Positions 1-10,179 of a stretch of 64,000 nucleotides of DNA are shown here, one piece after another. The position numbers and the translations under genes were made by a program. This DNA is from Balaenoptera acutorostrata (lineage: Eukaryota > Chordata > Mammalia > Artiodactyla > Balaenopteridae): contig NC_080078.1 of assembly GCF_949987535.1 (NCBI RefSeq), positions 24,510,942 to 24,574,941 on the forward strand, in the 5' to 3' direction. Position 1 is the stretch's first letter. The number at the start of each line of letters is the position of its first letter. Below the pieces are notes generated by a model. It was not told the origin of the DNA. It saw nothing but the letters and a program-made list of their open reading frames with translations, and ran no database searches.

Positions 1-1659
1 GTCTGTTCATATTTTCTATTTCTTCCTGGTTCAGTCTTGGAAGGTTACACCTTTCTAAGAATTTGTCCATTTCTTCCAGGTTGTTCATTTTATTGGCATA
101 GAGTTGCTTGTAGTAATCTCTTAGGATGCTTTGTATTTCTGCAGTGTCCGTTGTAACTTCTCCTTTTTCATTTCTAACTTTATTGATTTGAGTCCTCTCC
201 CTCTTTTTCTTGATGAGTCTGGCTAAAGGTTTATCAATTTTGTTTATCTTCTCAAAGAACCAGCTTTTAGTTTTATTGATCTTTGCTCTTGTTTTCTTTG
301 TTTTTATTTCATTTATTTCTGCTCTGATCTTTATGATTTCTTTCCTTTTACTAACTTTGGGTTTTGCTTGTTCATCTTTCTCTAGTTGCTTTAGGTGTAA
401 GGTTAGATTGTTTATTTGAGATTTTTCTTGTTTCTTGAGGTAGGATTGTATTGCTATAAACTTCCCTCTGAGAACTGCTTTTGCTGCATCCCATAGGTTT
501 TGGATCGTCGTGTTTTCGTTGTCATTTGCTCTAGGTATTTTTTGATTTCCTCTTTGATTTCTTCAGTGATCTCTTGGTTATTTAGTAACATATTGTTTAG
601 CCTCCATGTGTTTGTGTTTTTTACGTTTTTTTCCCCTGTAATTGATTTCTAGTCTCATAACGTTGTGGTTGGAAAGGATACTTGATATGATTTCAACCTT
701 CTTCAGTTTTCTGAGCCTTGATTTGTGACCCAAGATGTGATCTATCCTGGAGAATGTTCCGTGTGCACTTGAGAAGAAAGTGTAATCTGTTTTTGGATGG
801 AATGTCCTATAAATATCAATTAAATCTATCTGGTCTATTGTGTCATTTAAAGCTTGTGTTTCCTTATTAATTTTCTGTCTGGATGATCTGTCCATTGGTG
901 TAAGTGAGGTGTTAAAGTCCCCCACTATTACTGTGTTACTGTTGATTTCCCCTTTTATAGCTGTTAGCAGTTGCCTTATATATTGAGGTGCTACTATGTT
1001 GGGTGCATATATATTTATAATTGTGGTAGCTTCTTCTTGGATTGATCCCTTGGTCGTTATGTAGTGTTTTTCCTTGTCTATTGTAACATTCTTTATTTTA
1101 AAGTCTATTTTATCTGATATGAGTATTCCTACTCCAGCTTTCTTTTTTTTTCCCCCTTTTTTTGTTTTTATAAATTTATTTATTTATTTATTTTTGGGTG
1201 TGTTGGGTCTTCGTTTCTGTGTGAGGGCTTTCTCCAGTTCCGGCAAGCAGGGGCCACTCTTCATCGCGGTGCGCGGGCCTCTCACTGTCGCGGCCTCTTC
1301 CATTGCAGAGCACAGGCTCAGTAGTGGTGGCTCACAGGCCTAGCCGCTCTGCGGCATGTGGGATCTTCCCAGACCAGGGCTCGAACCCGTGTCCCCTGAA
1401 TTGGCAGGCAGATTCTTAACCACTGCACCACCAGGGAAGCCCCTCCAGCTTTCTTTTGATTTCCATTTTCATGGAATATCTTTTTCCATCCCCTTACTTT
1501 CAGCCTGTATGTGTCCCTACGTCTGAAGAGGGTCTCTTGTAGACAGCATATATATGGGTCTTGTTTTTGTATCCATTCAGCAAGCCTGTGTCTTTTGGTT
1601 GGAGCATTTAATCCATTCACGTTTAAGGTAATTATCGATATGTATGTTCCTGTGACCAT
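1..1659 (-). pseudogene. L1 ORF2 fragment (endonuclease domain), broken
   Basis: The frame opens at an ATG (complement of 1659-1657) with MVTGTY and the endonuclease start LNVNGLNAPTKRHR. CLQET carries the expected catalytic Glu. A SINE at 1147-1442 cuts the frame after the region reading GWKKIFHENG. The frame resumes and contains GDFNTSLTP (about 920) and SRIDHILGHK (about 740), the Asp/Asn and Asp-His motifs of L1 apurinic-type endonucleases. A frameshift in a T-rich run near 620-650 then ends it. Downstream sequence to base 1 still resembles ORF2 in another frame. It nicked target DNA in life; this copy cannot encode an intact enzyme. Confidence 0.9.
1147..1442 (-). mobile_element. tRNA-derived SINE (CHR-2 type) inside L1 ORF2
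   Basis: Antisense SINE: T-rich (A-tail complement) left end and right end 'ccaccagggaagccc'. Flanked by a perfect 15-bp target-site duplication, ctccagctttctttt, at 1132-1146 and 1443-1457. It belongs to the subgroup with 'catcgcggtgcgcgggcc'. It post-dates the L1. Confidence 0.95.
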
Positions 1660-1737
1660 TTTCTTAATTGTTATGGGTTTGTTTCTGTAGGTCCTTTTCT
1701 TCTCTTGTGTTTCCCACTTAGAGAAGTTTCTTTTGAT

Positions 1738-2975
1738 GCTGAATTCTCTTAGCTTTTGCTTGTCTGTAAAGCTTTTGATTTCTCCATCGAATCTGAATGA
1801 GATCCTTGACGGGTAGAGTAATCTTGGTTGTAGGTTTTCCCCTTTTATCACTTTAAATATATCGTGCCACTCCCTTCTGGCTTGTAGAGTTTCTGCTGAG
1901 AAATCAGCTGTTAACCTTATGGGAGTTCCCTTGTATGTTATTTGTTGTTTTTCCCTTGTTGCTTTCAGTAATTTTTCTTTGTCTTTAATTTTTGTCAATT
2001 TGATTATAGTGTGTCTTGGTGTGTTTTTCCTTGGGTTTATCCTGTATGGGACTCTCTGCACTTCCTGGACTTGGGTGGCTATTTCCTTTCCAATGTTAGG
2101 GAGGTTTTCGACTCTAATCTCTTCAAATATTCTCTGGGGTGCTTTCTCTCTCTCTTCTCCTTCTGGGACCCCTATAATGCAAATGTTGGTGCATTTAATG
2201 TTGTCCCAGAGGTCTCTTAGGCTGTCTTCATTCCTTTTCATTCTTTTTATTTATTTATTTTTGGCTGCATTGTGTCTTCGTTGCTGCACGCGGGCTTTCT
2301 CTAGTTGTGGCGAGCAGGGGGTACTCTTTGTTGCGGTGCGCAGACTTCTCATTGTGGTGTCTTCTCTTGTTTGCGGAGCACGGGCTCTAGGTGCACGGGC
2401 TTCAGTTGTTGTGGCATGCTGCCTCAGTAGTTGTGGCTCACGTGCTCTAGAGTGCAGGCTCAGTAGTTGTGGCTCACGGTCTTAGTTGCTCCGTGGCATG
2501 TGGGATCTTCCTGGACCAGCGCTCGAACTCGTGTCCCCTGCATTGGCAGGCGGATTCTTAACCACTGCGCCACCAGAGAAGCCCTCTTTTCATTCTTTTT
2601 TTCTTTATTCTGTTCTGCGGCAGTGAATTCCACCATTCTGTCTTCCAGGTCACTTATCCGTTCTTCCACCTCAGTTATTCTGCTATTGCTTCCTTCTAGT
2701 GTATTTTTCATTTCAGTTACTGTATTGTTCATCTCTGTTTGTTTGTTCTTTAATTCTTCTAGGTGTTTGTTCTTTAATTCTTCTAGGTCTTTGTTAAACA
2801 TTTCTTGCATCTTCTCGATCTTTGCCTCCATTCTTTTTCCGAGGTCGTGGATCATCCTCACTATCATTATTCTGAATTCTTTTTCTGGAAGGTTGCCTAT
2901 CTCCACTTCATTTAGTTGTTGTTCAGGGGCTTTATCTTGTTCCTTCATCTGGTGCATAGTCCTCTGCCTTTTCAT
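1738..2975 (-). pseudogene. L1 ORF1 (RNA-binding coiled-coil protein), broken
   Basis: The ATG is at 2975 (MKRQRTMHQM). The N-terminal coiled coil (residues about 40-120, heptad-like EELKNK/ISDLEDRM) is followed by a SINE at 2249-2585. The RRM-like and C-terminal domains then follow (GVPEGEEREK, then TYKGTPIRL, DFSAETLQARREWHD, RFDGEIKSF, QKLREF). The family protein is an L1 RNA chaperone forming trimers. Two oddities: a 24-bp tandem duplication at 2742-2789 adds eight residues to the coiled coil, and the usual C-terminus and stop are missing, so the frame runs into ORF2. Confidence 0.9.
2249..2585 (-). mobile_element. tRNA-derived SINE (CHR type) inside L1 ORF1
   Basis: Antisense SINE ending 'ccaccagagaagccc'. 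Flanked by a perfect 15-bp duplication, cttttcattcttttt, at 2234-2248 and 2586-2600. It is of the older type with internal 'cagtagttgtggc' modules, unlike the copy at 1147-1442. Its antisense frame extends the ORF1 frame with the SINE-encoded peptide SLVAQWLRIRL. Confidence 0.95.
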
Positions 2976-3856
2976 TTTGTCCAACTTTCTGTGAATGTGG
3001 TTTTCATTCCACAGGCTGCAGAATTGTAGTTCTTCTTGCTTCTGCTGTCTGCCCTCTGGTGGATGAGGCTTTCTAAGAGGTTTGTGCAAGTTTCCTGATG
3101 GGAGGGACTGGTGGTGGGTAGAGCTGGGTGTTGCTCTGGTGGGCAGAGCTCAGTAAAACTTTAATCTGCTTGTCTGCTGGTGGGTGGGGCTGGGTTCCCT
3201 CCCTGTTGGCTGTTTGGCCTGAGGTGACCCAGCACTGGAGCCTGCCTGGCTCTTTGGTAGGGCTGATGGCAGACTCTGGGAGGGCTCACGCCAAGGAGTA
3301 CTTCCCAGAACTTCTGCTGCCAGTGTCCTTGTCCCCACAGTGAGCCACAGCCACCCCCTGCCTCTGCAGGAGACCCTCCAACACTAGCAGGTAGGTCTGG
3401 TTCAGTCTTCTATGGGGTCACTGCTCCTTCCCCTGGGTCCTGATATGCACACTACTTTGTGTGTGCCCTCCAAGAGTGGAGTCTCTGTTTCCCCCAGTCC
3501 TGTCGAAGTCCTGCAGTCAAATCCCACTAGCCTTCAAAGTCTGATTCTCTAGAAATTCCTCCTCCCGTTGCCGGACCCCCAGGTTGGGAAGCCTGACGTG
3601 GGGCTCAGAACCTTCACTCCAGTGGGTGGACTTATGTGGTATAAGCGGTCTCCAGTTTGTGAGTCACCCACCCAGTGGTTATGGGATTTGATTTTATTGT
3701 GATTGCGCCCCTCCTACCGTCTCATTGTGGCTTCTCCTTTGTCTTTGGATGTGGGGTACATTTTTTGGTGAGTTCCAGTGTCTTCCTGTTGATGATCGTT
3801 CAGCAGTTAGTTGTGATTCTGGTGCTCTCGCAAGAGCAGGTCCCATGTAATGGCTG
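2976..3856 (-). promoter_or_regulatory. L1 5'UTR / internal promoter region
   Basis: GC-richer, stop-rich sequence immediately upstream (on the minus strand) of the ORF1 ATG, with no similarity to the flanking fossils. By position this is the L1 5'UTR, which in the family carries the internal Pol II promoter. The outer edge is set where L1-like sequence gives way to a short unique segment before the MER5 element. Promoter activity is not demonstrated by sequence. Confidence 0.75.
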
Positions 3857-3932
3857 ATGTATCTTTTCATCTATAGGTTTCTCGTTCAGTTCTTTCATTA
3901 CTGGAAAAGTGGGTTAATTATCTTGTAGAGCC

Positions 3933-4098
3933 TTGATTCTCAAAATGTGGTCACAGGTCAAGAGCATCAGCAATACCTGGGAGCTTGTTAGAAATGCAGA
4001 GTCTCAGGCCCCACCCCAGACCTCCTGGATTAGAATCTGCATTTTAACAAGATCTCCTGGTGTTTTATGTGCACATTAAAGTTTGAGGAGCATTGCTG
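3933..4098 (-). mobile_element. MER5A-type hAT-Charlie DNA transposon fossil
   Basis: Recognisable core 'cttgttagaaatgcagagt', then 'tcaggccccacccc', then 'tttaacaagatctcc', with TIR-like ends 'ctcaaaatgtggtc' and 'ttaaagtttgag'. Orientation is the reverse of the usual consensus. Non-autonomous; no transposase. Confidence 0.8.
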
Positions 4099-4269
4099 TA
4101 GAGTTTCCCACAGTCAGATATTGCTGATTACATCTCTGTAGTGTGATTTGACCCATTCCTCTATCTTCTATATTTCCTGTACATAGTAGTAGTTGGTAGT
4201 TGGATCTGTAAGTTTCTTCATCAGGTTTAGGTCTGATTTTTTTTTTTTTTTTTGGCAAGACTACTTTGT

Positions 4270-4628
4270 TTTTTTAAAAAAATAAATAAATTTATTTATT
4301 TATTTTTGGCTGTGTTGGGTCTTCGTTGCTGCATGCGGGCTTTCTCTAGTTGTGGTGAGTGGGGGCTACTCTTCGTTGCGGTGTGTGGGCTTCTCATTGC
4401 AGTGGCTTCTCTTGTTGCGGAGCACGGGCTCTAGGTGCACGGGCTTCAGTAGTTGTGGCATGTGGGCTCAGTAGTTGTGGCTCATGGGCTCTAGAGTGCA
4501 GGCTCAGTAGTTGTGGCACACAGGCTTTGTTGCTCCGCAGCATGTGGGATCTTCCCGGACCAGGGCTTGAACCCGTGTACCCTGCATTGGCAGGCAGATT
4601 CTTAACTAGTGTGCCACCAGGGAAGTCC
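4270..4628 (-). mobile_element. tRNA-derived SINE (CHR type)
   Basis: Antisense SINE with several internal 'agtagttgtggc' modules and right end 'ccaccagggaagtccc'. The perfect 14-bp duplication caagactactttgt lies at 4256-4269 and 4629-4642. Confidence 0.95.
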
Positions 4629-4855
4629 CAAGACTACTTTGTAAATGGTTGTGTTTTTGTCCACCAGGAGACACGTAATCTCTGGTTATCTCTTGTTTTG
4701 TGATGTTAGCTGCTGTATGAATAATGCCTGCATCTGTGAATTCATTAGGGAATTACAAAACAGAGAAGGACTTCAACTTGAACAGACCTGGTTTGTTTTG
4801 GAAGTGATTAATTTCTCTCTTTTCTTTTTTTTTTTGCCATTTCTATACCACTAAT

Positions 4856-4968
4856 AATATATAACACCAATCATGTGTTAGGCACTGTTCTAAGGGCTTT
4901 ACACAAATTAGCACATTTGTTAATTTTCACAAAACCCTCTGAAATAGTGTATTAATTTACAGATGAAC
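4856..4968 (-). mobile_element. MIR SINE, first part of a probably split copy
   Basis: 'gttaggcactgttctaaggg' followed by 'tttacagatga' is the reverse complement of the MIR 3' half. Matching MIR sequence resumes at 5784-5935 after L1 and MLT1 sequence. Both pieces contain 'ttacagatga'. Confidence 0.75.
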
Positions 4969-4980
4969 CTTTTCCCAGGG

Positions 4981-5286
4981 CAGGAATAGAGTCACAGACG
5001 TAGAGAATGGACATGTGGACACAGGGGTGGGGGAAGCGGAGGGTGGGATGAAATGGGAGATTAGAATTGACACTATCATGTGTAAGATAGATAACTAGTG
5101 GGAACCTGCAGTATAGCACAGGGAGCTCAGCTTTGTGCTCTGTGATGACCTAGATGGGTAGGATGGGGGTGGGGTGGGAGGGAGGTCCGAGAGGGAGGGG
5201 GTGTATGTATACATATAGCTGATTCACTTCATTGTACAGCAGAAACTAACACAACATTGTAAAGCAATTATACTCCAATAAAAAAG
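4981..5286 (+). mobile_element. L1 3' end (artiodactyl type)
   Basis: Starts with 'atagagtcacagacgtag' and ends 'caattatactccaataaaa', the 3'UTR of the L1s seen elsewhere in the window. 5'-truncated. It is one of only four plus-strand L1 pieces here. Confidence 0.85.
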
Positions 5287-5783
5287 TTTCCTATTGCTGC
5301 TGTAACAATTTGCTACAGACATCATGGTTTAAAACAACACAAATTTATTACCGTACAGTTCTGGAGACCAGAAGTCCAAAATGGGTCTCACTTGGCTAAC
5401 ATTGAGGTGTTGGCAGGCAGCCTTTTCTTTCTTTCTGGAGCTTCTAGGGGAGAACCTTGCCTTTTCCAAATTTTAGAGACCATGTGTAATTCCTTGGCTT
5501 GCAGCCCCTTCTTCCGTCTTCAAAGTCAGCATCATCGCACCTTCAACTCTCTCTCTGATGCTCTTCTTCCTCCCTCTTCCATGCTTAAGGACCCTTGTGG
5601 TTATATTGAGTCCATCTGGATAATTCAGAATAATCTCCCTGTTTTAAGGTCCGCTGACCAGCAACCTTAACTCCGTCTGTCACCTTAATTCCCCGTTGCC
5701 ATAGAACCTAAAATATTCACAGGTCCAGGAATTAGGACGTGGGCATCTTTGAAGTGCCATTTTTCTGCCAACCACAATCAGGC
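5287..5783 (-). mobile_element. MLT1-type MaLR LTR
   Basis: Reverse orientation: 'tttaaaacaacacaaattta', 'ccagaagtccaaaatgggtc' and 'tcacaggtccaggaattagg' are hallmark blocks of mammalian ERVL-MaLR (MLT1) LTRs. An open frame at 5392-5670 lies inside it and is not a gene. Confidence 0.8.
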
Positions 5784-5935
5784 TCTGTGATTCCTGTTTT
5801 ACAGATGAGGAAACTGAGATACATCCAGGTGAAACAGCTTAACCAAGGTCGCACAGATCCTAACTGTTGGAGCTTGGATACAAACACAGGGAGTCTAGCT
5901 CTTGAGTCCATGTTTTGAACCCTACAGATGTAAGG
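5784..5935 (-). mobile_element. MIR SINE, second part
   Basis: 'ttttacagatgaggaaactg', then 'aaggtcgcacag', then 'cttgagtcc' continue the reverse MIR consensus from 4856-4968. Confidence 0.8.
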
Positions 5936-6196
5936 TCACTTTAATTGTTCTTGTTCAACACCACGTTTTCTGAGACCTAGATCTTACCAGCCAGCCTACA
6001 TTTTAAGAACATTGAACCCAATGGTTATCAGGGGATTCCTGTACACAACTGTTACCTGGTGAATTTACTGCCCTCTTGGATGGTGAGTTGGTGTTTGTCT
6101 CCCCAAGGTGGCAAAAATGGGCTTGCTCTTTGTTCAGTCTGTTTCTCTTTAAGCCCAGTCAGTTGTCGGCTACACTGGGGAAACTGAGTCAGTCTA

Positions 6197-6700
6197 ACAG
6201 TAGTTCCCAATCTTTTTGTGTGTGTGTGTGTGTGCCACAGACACCTGTGGCTTCTGGTGAAGTCTATGGATTCCTTCCTGGAACAACATAGAAAGTAAGT
6301 AACATAGAATTACAAAGGAAACCAATTACACTAAAATATAATAATCAAAATGAAAAAACCCCACCATATTTGTGTCATAGTAATATGTGCTTCTTTACTA
6401 ACAAGATTTAGTGGTGGGTCTGATAACTATGTAATTTCAACTAGTGATGCATGTAGGAAATATACTGAGATGTTTATAGCAGTTGTAATGAGATATGAAA
6501 ATATCTGTGATTTATATTGATGACAAAGTCATAGATAACTGTGAATCCTATTGTGGTTGGTTCCTTCCATTTATAATGGAAGCAAATGCTCAAGTTCAGT
6601 TAGAAGCTAGAGAAAAATGGGGACGTACTATTTTCCCATTCAAGTTCATGGACCATCTGAAGTCTGTCCACAAACCCCAGGTTAGGAGCCTTGGCCTAGT
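6197..6700. mobile_element. hAT-type DNA transposon fossil (family not named)
   Basis: TIR-like ends 'cagtagttcccaatcttttt' and 'ccccaggttaggagccttgg', with an AT-rich body and 'tgatatgaaaatatctgtga'-type internal sequence. This layout fits a non-autonomous hAT/Charlie element of about 500 bp. A short (TG)n run lies at 6216-6234. The 81-residue frame at 6495-6740 overlaps it and looks spurious. Confidence 0.55.
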
Positions 6701-6744
6701 ACCTCATTGGTTTGCGCTGCTTCGTCGCTATTTACCTTAATTTG

Positions 6745-6842
6745 CTGGAATCCAACAAATATTAGTTGAGACTCCATGACGGGCAAGCATGTGCTAGCAA
6801 CTTGGTGTGGGGCACTGAACAAAACTGATCTGGCCTTGCACT
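6745..6842 (-). mobile_element. L2 LINE 3' end
   Basis: 'ccaacaaatattagttgaga' then 'gggcactgaacaaaac' match the reverse of the L2 3' end. Confidence 0.65.
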
Positions 6843-7213
6843 GTATCTATGGACGGCTTCAGGCAACATGGTCTTGAAGGAACAGACAGATTTCTTTTAA
6901 GCTTTTTTTTTTTTTTACCTCCCAGTGCTTGTGTGTTTTAACTGTTCACTCTGACCTAGCAAGCCATCCTTTTGGTAGGCCTCAGATGCTATGCACGGAA
7001 GAAGCAGGGGGTTGAAGTGTCTGTCGAAGTGTGGTGTGCGCTTCACTAGTGGGACACAAAATAATTTCCTGTGGTACATGGAAAAAACATTTTCTTATTT
7101 GATCAATTATGAATTTATATTAATGTGTATAAGAGAAAGTATATACAACCATCCACCTCAACACATGATATGGGTTCTTTTTGTTTGGGATGAGGAATTG
7201 TTTTTTCTTTTTT
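6843..7213. other. Unassigned AT-rich sequence
   Basis: A T-run at 6903-6916 and otherwise mixed sequence. I see no repeat family and no supported gene. It ends at the SINE target site. Confidence 0.5.
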
Positions 7214-7227
7214 AAAAAATTGTGGTA

Positions 7228-7514
7228 GGGCTTCCCTGGTGGCGCAGTGGTTGAGAATCTGCCTGCCAATGCAGGGGACACGGGTTCGAGCCCTGGTCTG
7301 GGAAGATCCCACATGCCGCGGAGCAACTAGGCCCGTGAGCCACAATTACTGAGCCCGCGCGTCTGGAGACTGTGCTCCGCAACAAGAGAGGCCGCGACAG
7401 TGAGAGGCCTGCGCACCGCGATGAAGAGTGGCCCCCGCTTGCCGCAACTAGAGAAAGCCCTCGCACAGAAACGAAAACCCAACACAGCCAAAATAAATAA
7501 ATAAATTTATAAAA
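7228..7514 (+). mobile_element. tRNA-derived SINE (CHR-2 type), plus strand, near full length
   Basis: Starts 'gcttccctggtggcgcagtg'. Box-B-like 'gggttcgagccc' follows about 45 bases in. Ends in 'aaataaataaataaattta'. The 14-bp duplication aaaaaattgtggta is at 7214-7227 and 7515-7528. A good reference copy of the younger subgroup. Confidence 0.96.
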
Positions 7515-7528
7515 AAAAAATTGTGGTA

Positions 7529-8228
7529 AAAGCACATAACATTGAATTTACCATCTTCACCATTTTTAAGTGTACTGTTCAATTATTAAGTATATTCACA
7601 TTGTTGTGCAAAAGACCTCTAGAACTTTTTCATCTTGCAAAACTGAAACTCTACACCCACTAAACACTAAGTTCCCCTTTTCCCTTCCCTCAGCCCTTGG
7701 AAACCACTTTTCTCCTTTCTGTTACTATGATTTTGATTACTTCATATGAATAGAATCGTACAGTATTTGTCCTTTTGTGACTAGCTTATTTCATTTGGCA
7801 CAGTGTCCTTGAGGTTCATCTACATTGTAGCGTGTGACAAGATTTATTTCTTTTTTAGGGCTGCATAATATTCCATGGTATGTATAGACCACATTCTGTT
7901 TATCTATTCATCTGTTGATGGACATTTGAGTTGTTCCACTTCTTAGCTATTGTGAATAATGTTACCATGAATATGGGTGTTCAAATTCCTCTCTGAGATC
8001 CCATTTTTCATTCTTTGGAGTATATACCCAGAAGTGGGATTGCTGGATCATATGGTAATTCCATTTTTAACTTTTTGTGGAACCTTCATACTGTTTTCCA
8101 TAATGGTTGCACCATTTTACATTCCCATGAACAATACACAAGATTTCCATTTTCTTCCTGCATCCTCGCCAACACTTGTTCTTTTCTGTTCTTTTGACAG
8201 TGGCCATCCTAATAGGTGTGAGGTGAGG
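7529..8228 (-). mobile_element. L1M-type LINE 3' segment
   Basis: Contains 'ataatattccatggtatg', 'catctgttgatggacattt', 'tatacccagaagtgggattg' and 'ggatcatatggtaattc', the antisense ORF2 C-terminus/3'UTR of mammalian L1s. The SINE at 7228 landed at its edge. Frames at 7977-8336 are internal to it. Confidence 0.9.
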
Positions 8229-9185
8229 CAGGGTGAGGATATTTAAAGATAACATTAAGTGACTAATAGGAGAGGTACTACACACATATGGCAAAAATGA
8301 AGGTGCACCAATGCATGAAGTTTGAGAAATTCTCAATCAGACGATCTCTAAAGCTGCTCGAAGTGTTCGATGCAGACAGTGTTGACCTGAGAACCATTTG
8401 CTACTTGTTAGTGACCAGATAATACAGACATTGAGAGTAAATGTTTAGAAACTTTTCTAGCAATTTAATGTTGATACAATATGCAAGTGCGTGATCATTA
8501 TTCTAGTAATTCATCTATATTGTATGATAATGAAAGTATTAGCCCACAATGGATTGGAAAACAATAGAAAAAAGCCCAGATTGGCCCTAAACCACAGGTA
8601 GTTTGAGAAGCTCTGCTGTAAAGTCCCTTTCAGCCTTGACATTTTAACTCTTTGACTTACTTTGGCTCAGATTTCCCATCTGTAATATGGGGATGAGAAA
8701 GGGAGAATGCAGTGCTGACCGCATCAGTTGTAGCTGGCGTGGTGCTAGTAGCTCTGCTGTGGTACTCTCTACTGAAGTGATTTCACAGGACAGCCACGTG
8801 GGAAGACTTCACAATGACCATGATGAAACAAGACAGAAATAAGAGCACTCTGCCATCACATCTGAGCACAAAAGTAAGAATGCTGTGCAAACCACAGAAA
8901 TGACCAACATTTTGTCCTTCCAACTAACATGAGTGGCTGCTGCTTCCTTACCTGCAACAGCTTTAGCCCCACTCTGTTCCTCCTGCTTCCTAGATAAAAA
9001 TGGTTAAGTCACCCACTCCAGAGCAAACTCAAATTCTATTACAAGACCCTGCTAACACTGTCTAACTGAGACACACCACAGTTCCCGTGTTGTGTGGTCT
9101 CCCTGGTTGTGACACATCACTAATCCCAACTTTGTTCAACTACAGGCATGTTCCTGGTGGGTTTTGGCTGGTGGACATGGGCAGA
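8229..9185. other. Unassigned sequence, about 950 bp
   Basis: No recognised repeat except a MIR-like scrap near 8670-8700 ('cccatctgtaatatggggat') and a hAT-like tail near 8600-8615 ('gtagtttgagaagctctg'). No long open frame on either strand. It could be old transposon debris or unique DNA. Confidence 0.5.
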
Positions 9186-9186
9186 G

Positions 9187-9233
<47 letters not shown>
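9187..9233. repeat. (TAA)n microsatellite
   Basis: About 15 uninterrupted TAA units, directly abutting a MIR 3' end; a second run of TTA units lies at 9330-9353 on its far side. Confidence 0.97.
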
Positions 9234-9235
<2 letters not shown>

Positions 9236-9332
9236 TAGGTGGCTATAGGATCAAGCGAGTTAATACATGCAAAGTGCTTAGACCCATGCTTGGCTCCAAG
9301 TACAGCTTATATAAATGTTAGCTACCATTATT
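9234..9332 (+). mobile_element. MIR SINE 3' part
   Basis: 'gagttaatacatgcaaagtg' then 'cttggctccaagtacagc' and 'aaatgttagctacc' match the MIR 3' end. Flanked by trinucleotide runs on both sides. Confidence 0.8.
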
Positions 9333-9444
9333 TATTATTATTATTATTATTACTGGTAGCATCATCATCTCTGTGTCTCTTGTAGTGATTGGTACCACAT
9401 CTTGCCATAGAAGGAGCCCACACTATATTTGCAGTTTGGTTGGG

Positions 9445-9905
9445 GGTGGATGATGTATTAATTGCTGCATAACAAATCACCCCAAATTTAGCCGCTTAAA
9501 ATAAGCATTGATTATCTCACACCTTCTTTGTGTCGGGAATTGGGGAGCAACTTAGCTGGGTGACTCTGGCTCAGAGCTTCTCACTAGGTACCAGTCAAGC
9601 TGTTGGCCAGGGCTGCAGCCCTATCAAGGCTCCACTGGGGTAGAATCTGCTTCCAAGTTCATTCACGTGGCTGCTGGAGGCCTCAGTTCCTCCCCACATG
9701 GGTCTTGCCATTGGCAGCCTGATGTCCTCACAATGTAGCAACTGGCTTCTTCCAGAGTGAGTGATTCAAGAGGCAGTGTGGGAATGTGCCCGTATTCTGT
9801 TTATTACACGGACCAACACTGGTACCGTGGGGACAGGGGAGACAGTGAATACCAGGGGGTGGGGACCCTTGGGGACCGTCTTCAAAGTTGGCTATCGCTG
9901 ATGGC
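9445..9905 (-). mobile_element. ERVL/MaLR-like LTR (family uncertain)
   Basis: 'attgctgcataacaaatcac', 'agcttctcac', then 'gtggctgctggaggcctcag' and 'gaataccagggggtggggac' form a characteristic block order. The same order recurs at 20485-21015 and, more diverged, at 23290-23875. Reverse orientation judged from the 'TAACAAAT' start. Confidence 0.6.
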
Positions 9906-10179
9906 CTCATTGTTCCTCCAAATGTCCTCCAACTATTCCCTCTTGGCTTCAACTTCAATTCAGTTCAAGAAGACGTCTCCATTCTCTCTGAATGGACTTC
10001 GAGAGACTGACAAGAAATGGGTGTGTGTGTGAAGCTGGGCCAAGGAGGGGCCTACAGGTGTTTGAGAAGGAGCAGGTTTCCTTCTGTCTGTTAACATTTG
10101 TCCAGGCCTCTCTGGGGCCCAGCGTTTGGGAGACTGAGCATCAGCTGCACTTCCCTCTCCCACCCCCCTCCCTGTAGCA
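9906..10179. other. Unassigned sequence
   Basis: Contains a short (TG)n at 10020-10031 and pyrimidine-rich 'ccctctcccacccccctccc' near 10153-10172. No gene supported. Confidence 0.4.

Larger units (their letters stand above)
1..3856 (-). mobile_element. L1 LINE, 5' half (5'UTR, ORF1, ORF2 start), interrupted by two SINEs
   Basis: Reading the minus strand gives, in order, a GC-richer 5'UTR (3856-2976), ORF1 (from the ATG at 2975) and the endonuclease end of ORF2 (from the ATG at 1659). The element runs off the left edge before the main reverse transcriptase domain. Proteins match the L1 family (ORF1 RNA-binding protein, ORF2 endonuclease/RT). Two tRNA-derived SINEs sit inside it at 1147-1442 and 2249-2585. 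It is the best-preserved L1 here, but SINE insertions, a lost ORF1 stop and an ORF2 frameshift make it inactive. Confidence 0.93.

Noticed and set aside
1318..3089. 307- and 209-residue minus-strand frames as cellular genes
   Set aside because: They are L1 ORF1/ORF2 joined to SINE translation.
7228..7514. Functional tRNA gene
   Set aside because: The tRNA-like head with box B is part of a SINE with A-rich tail and target duplication.
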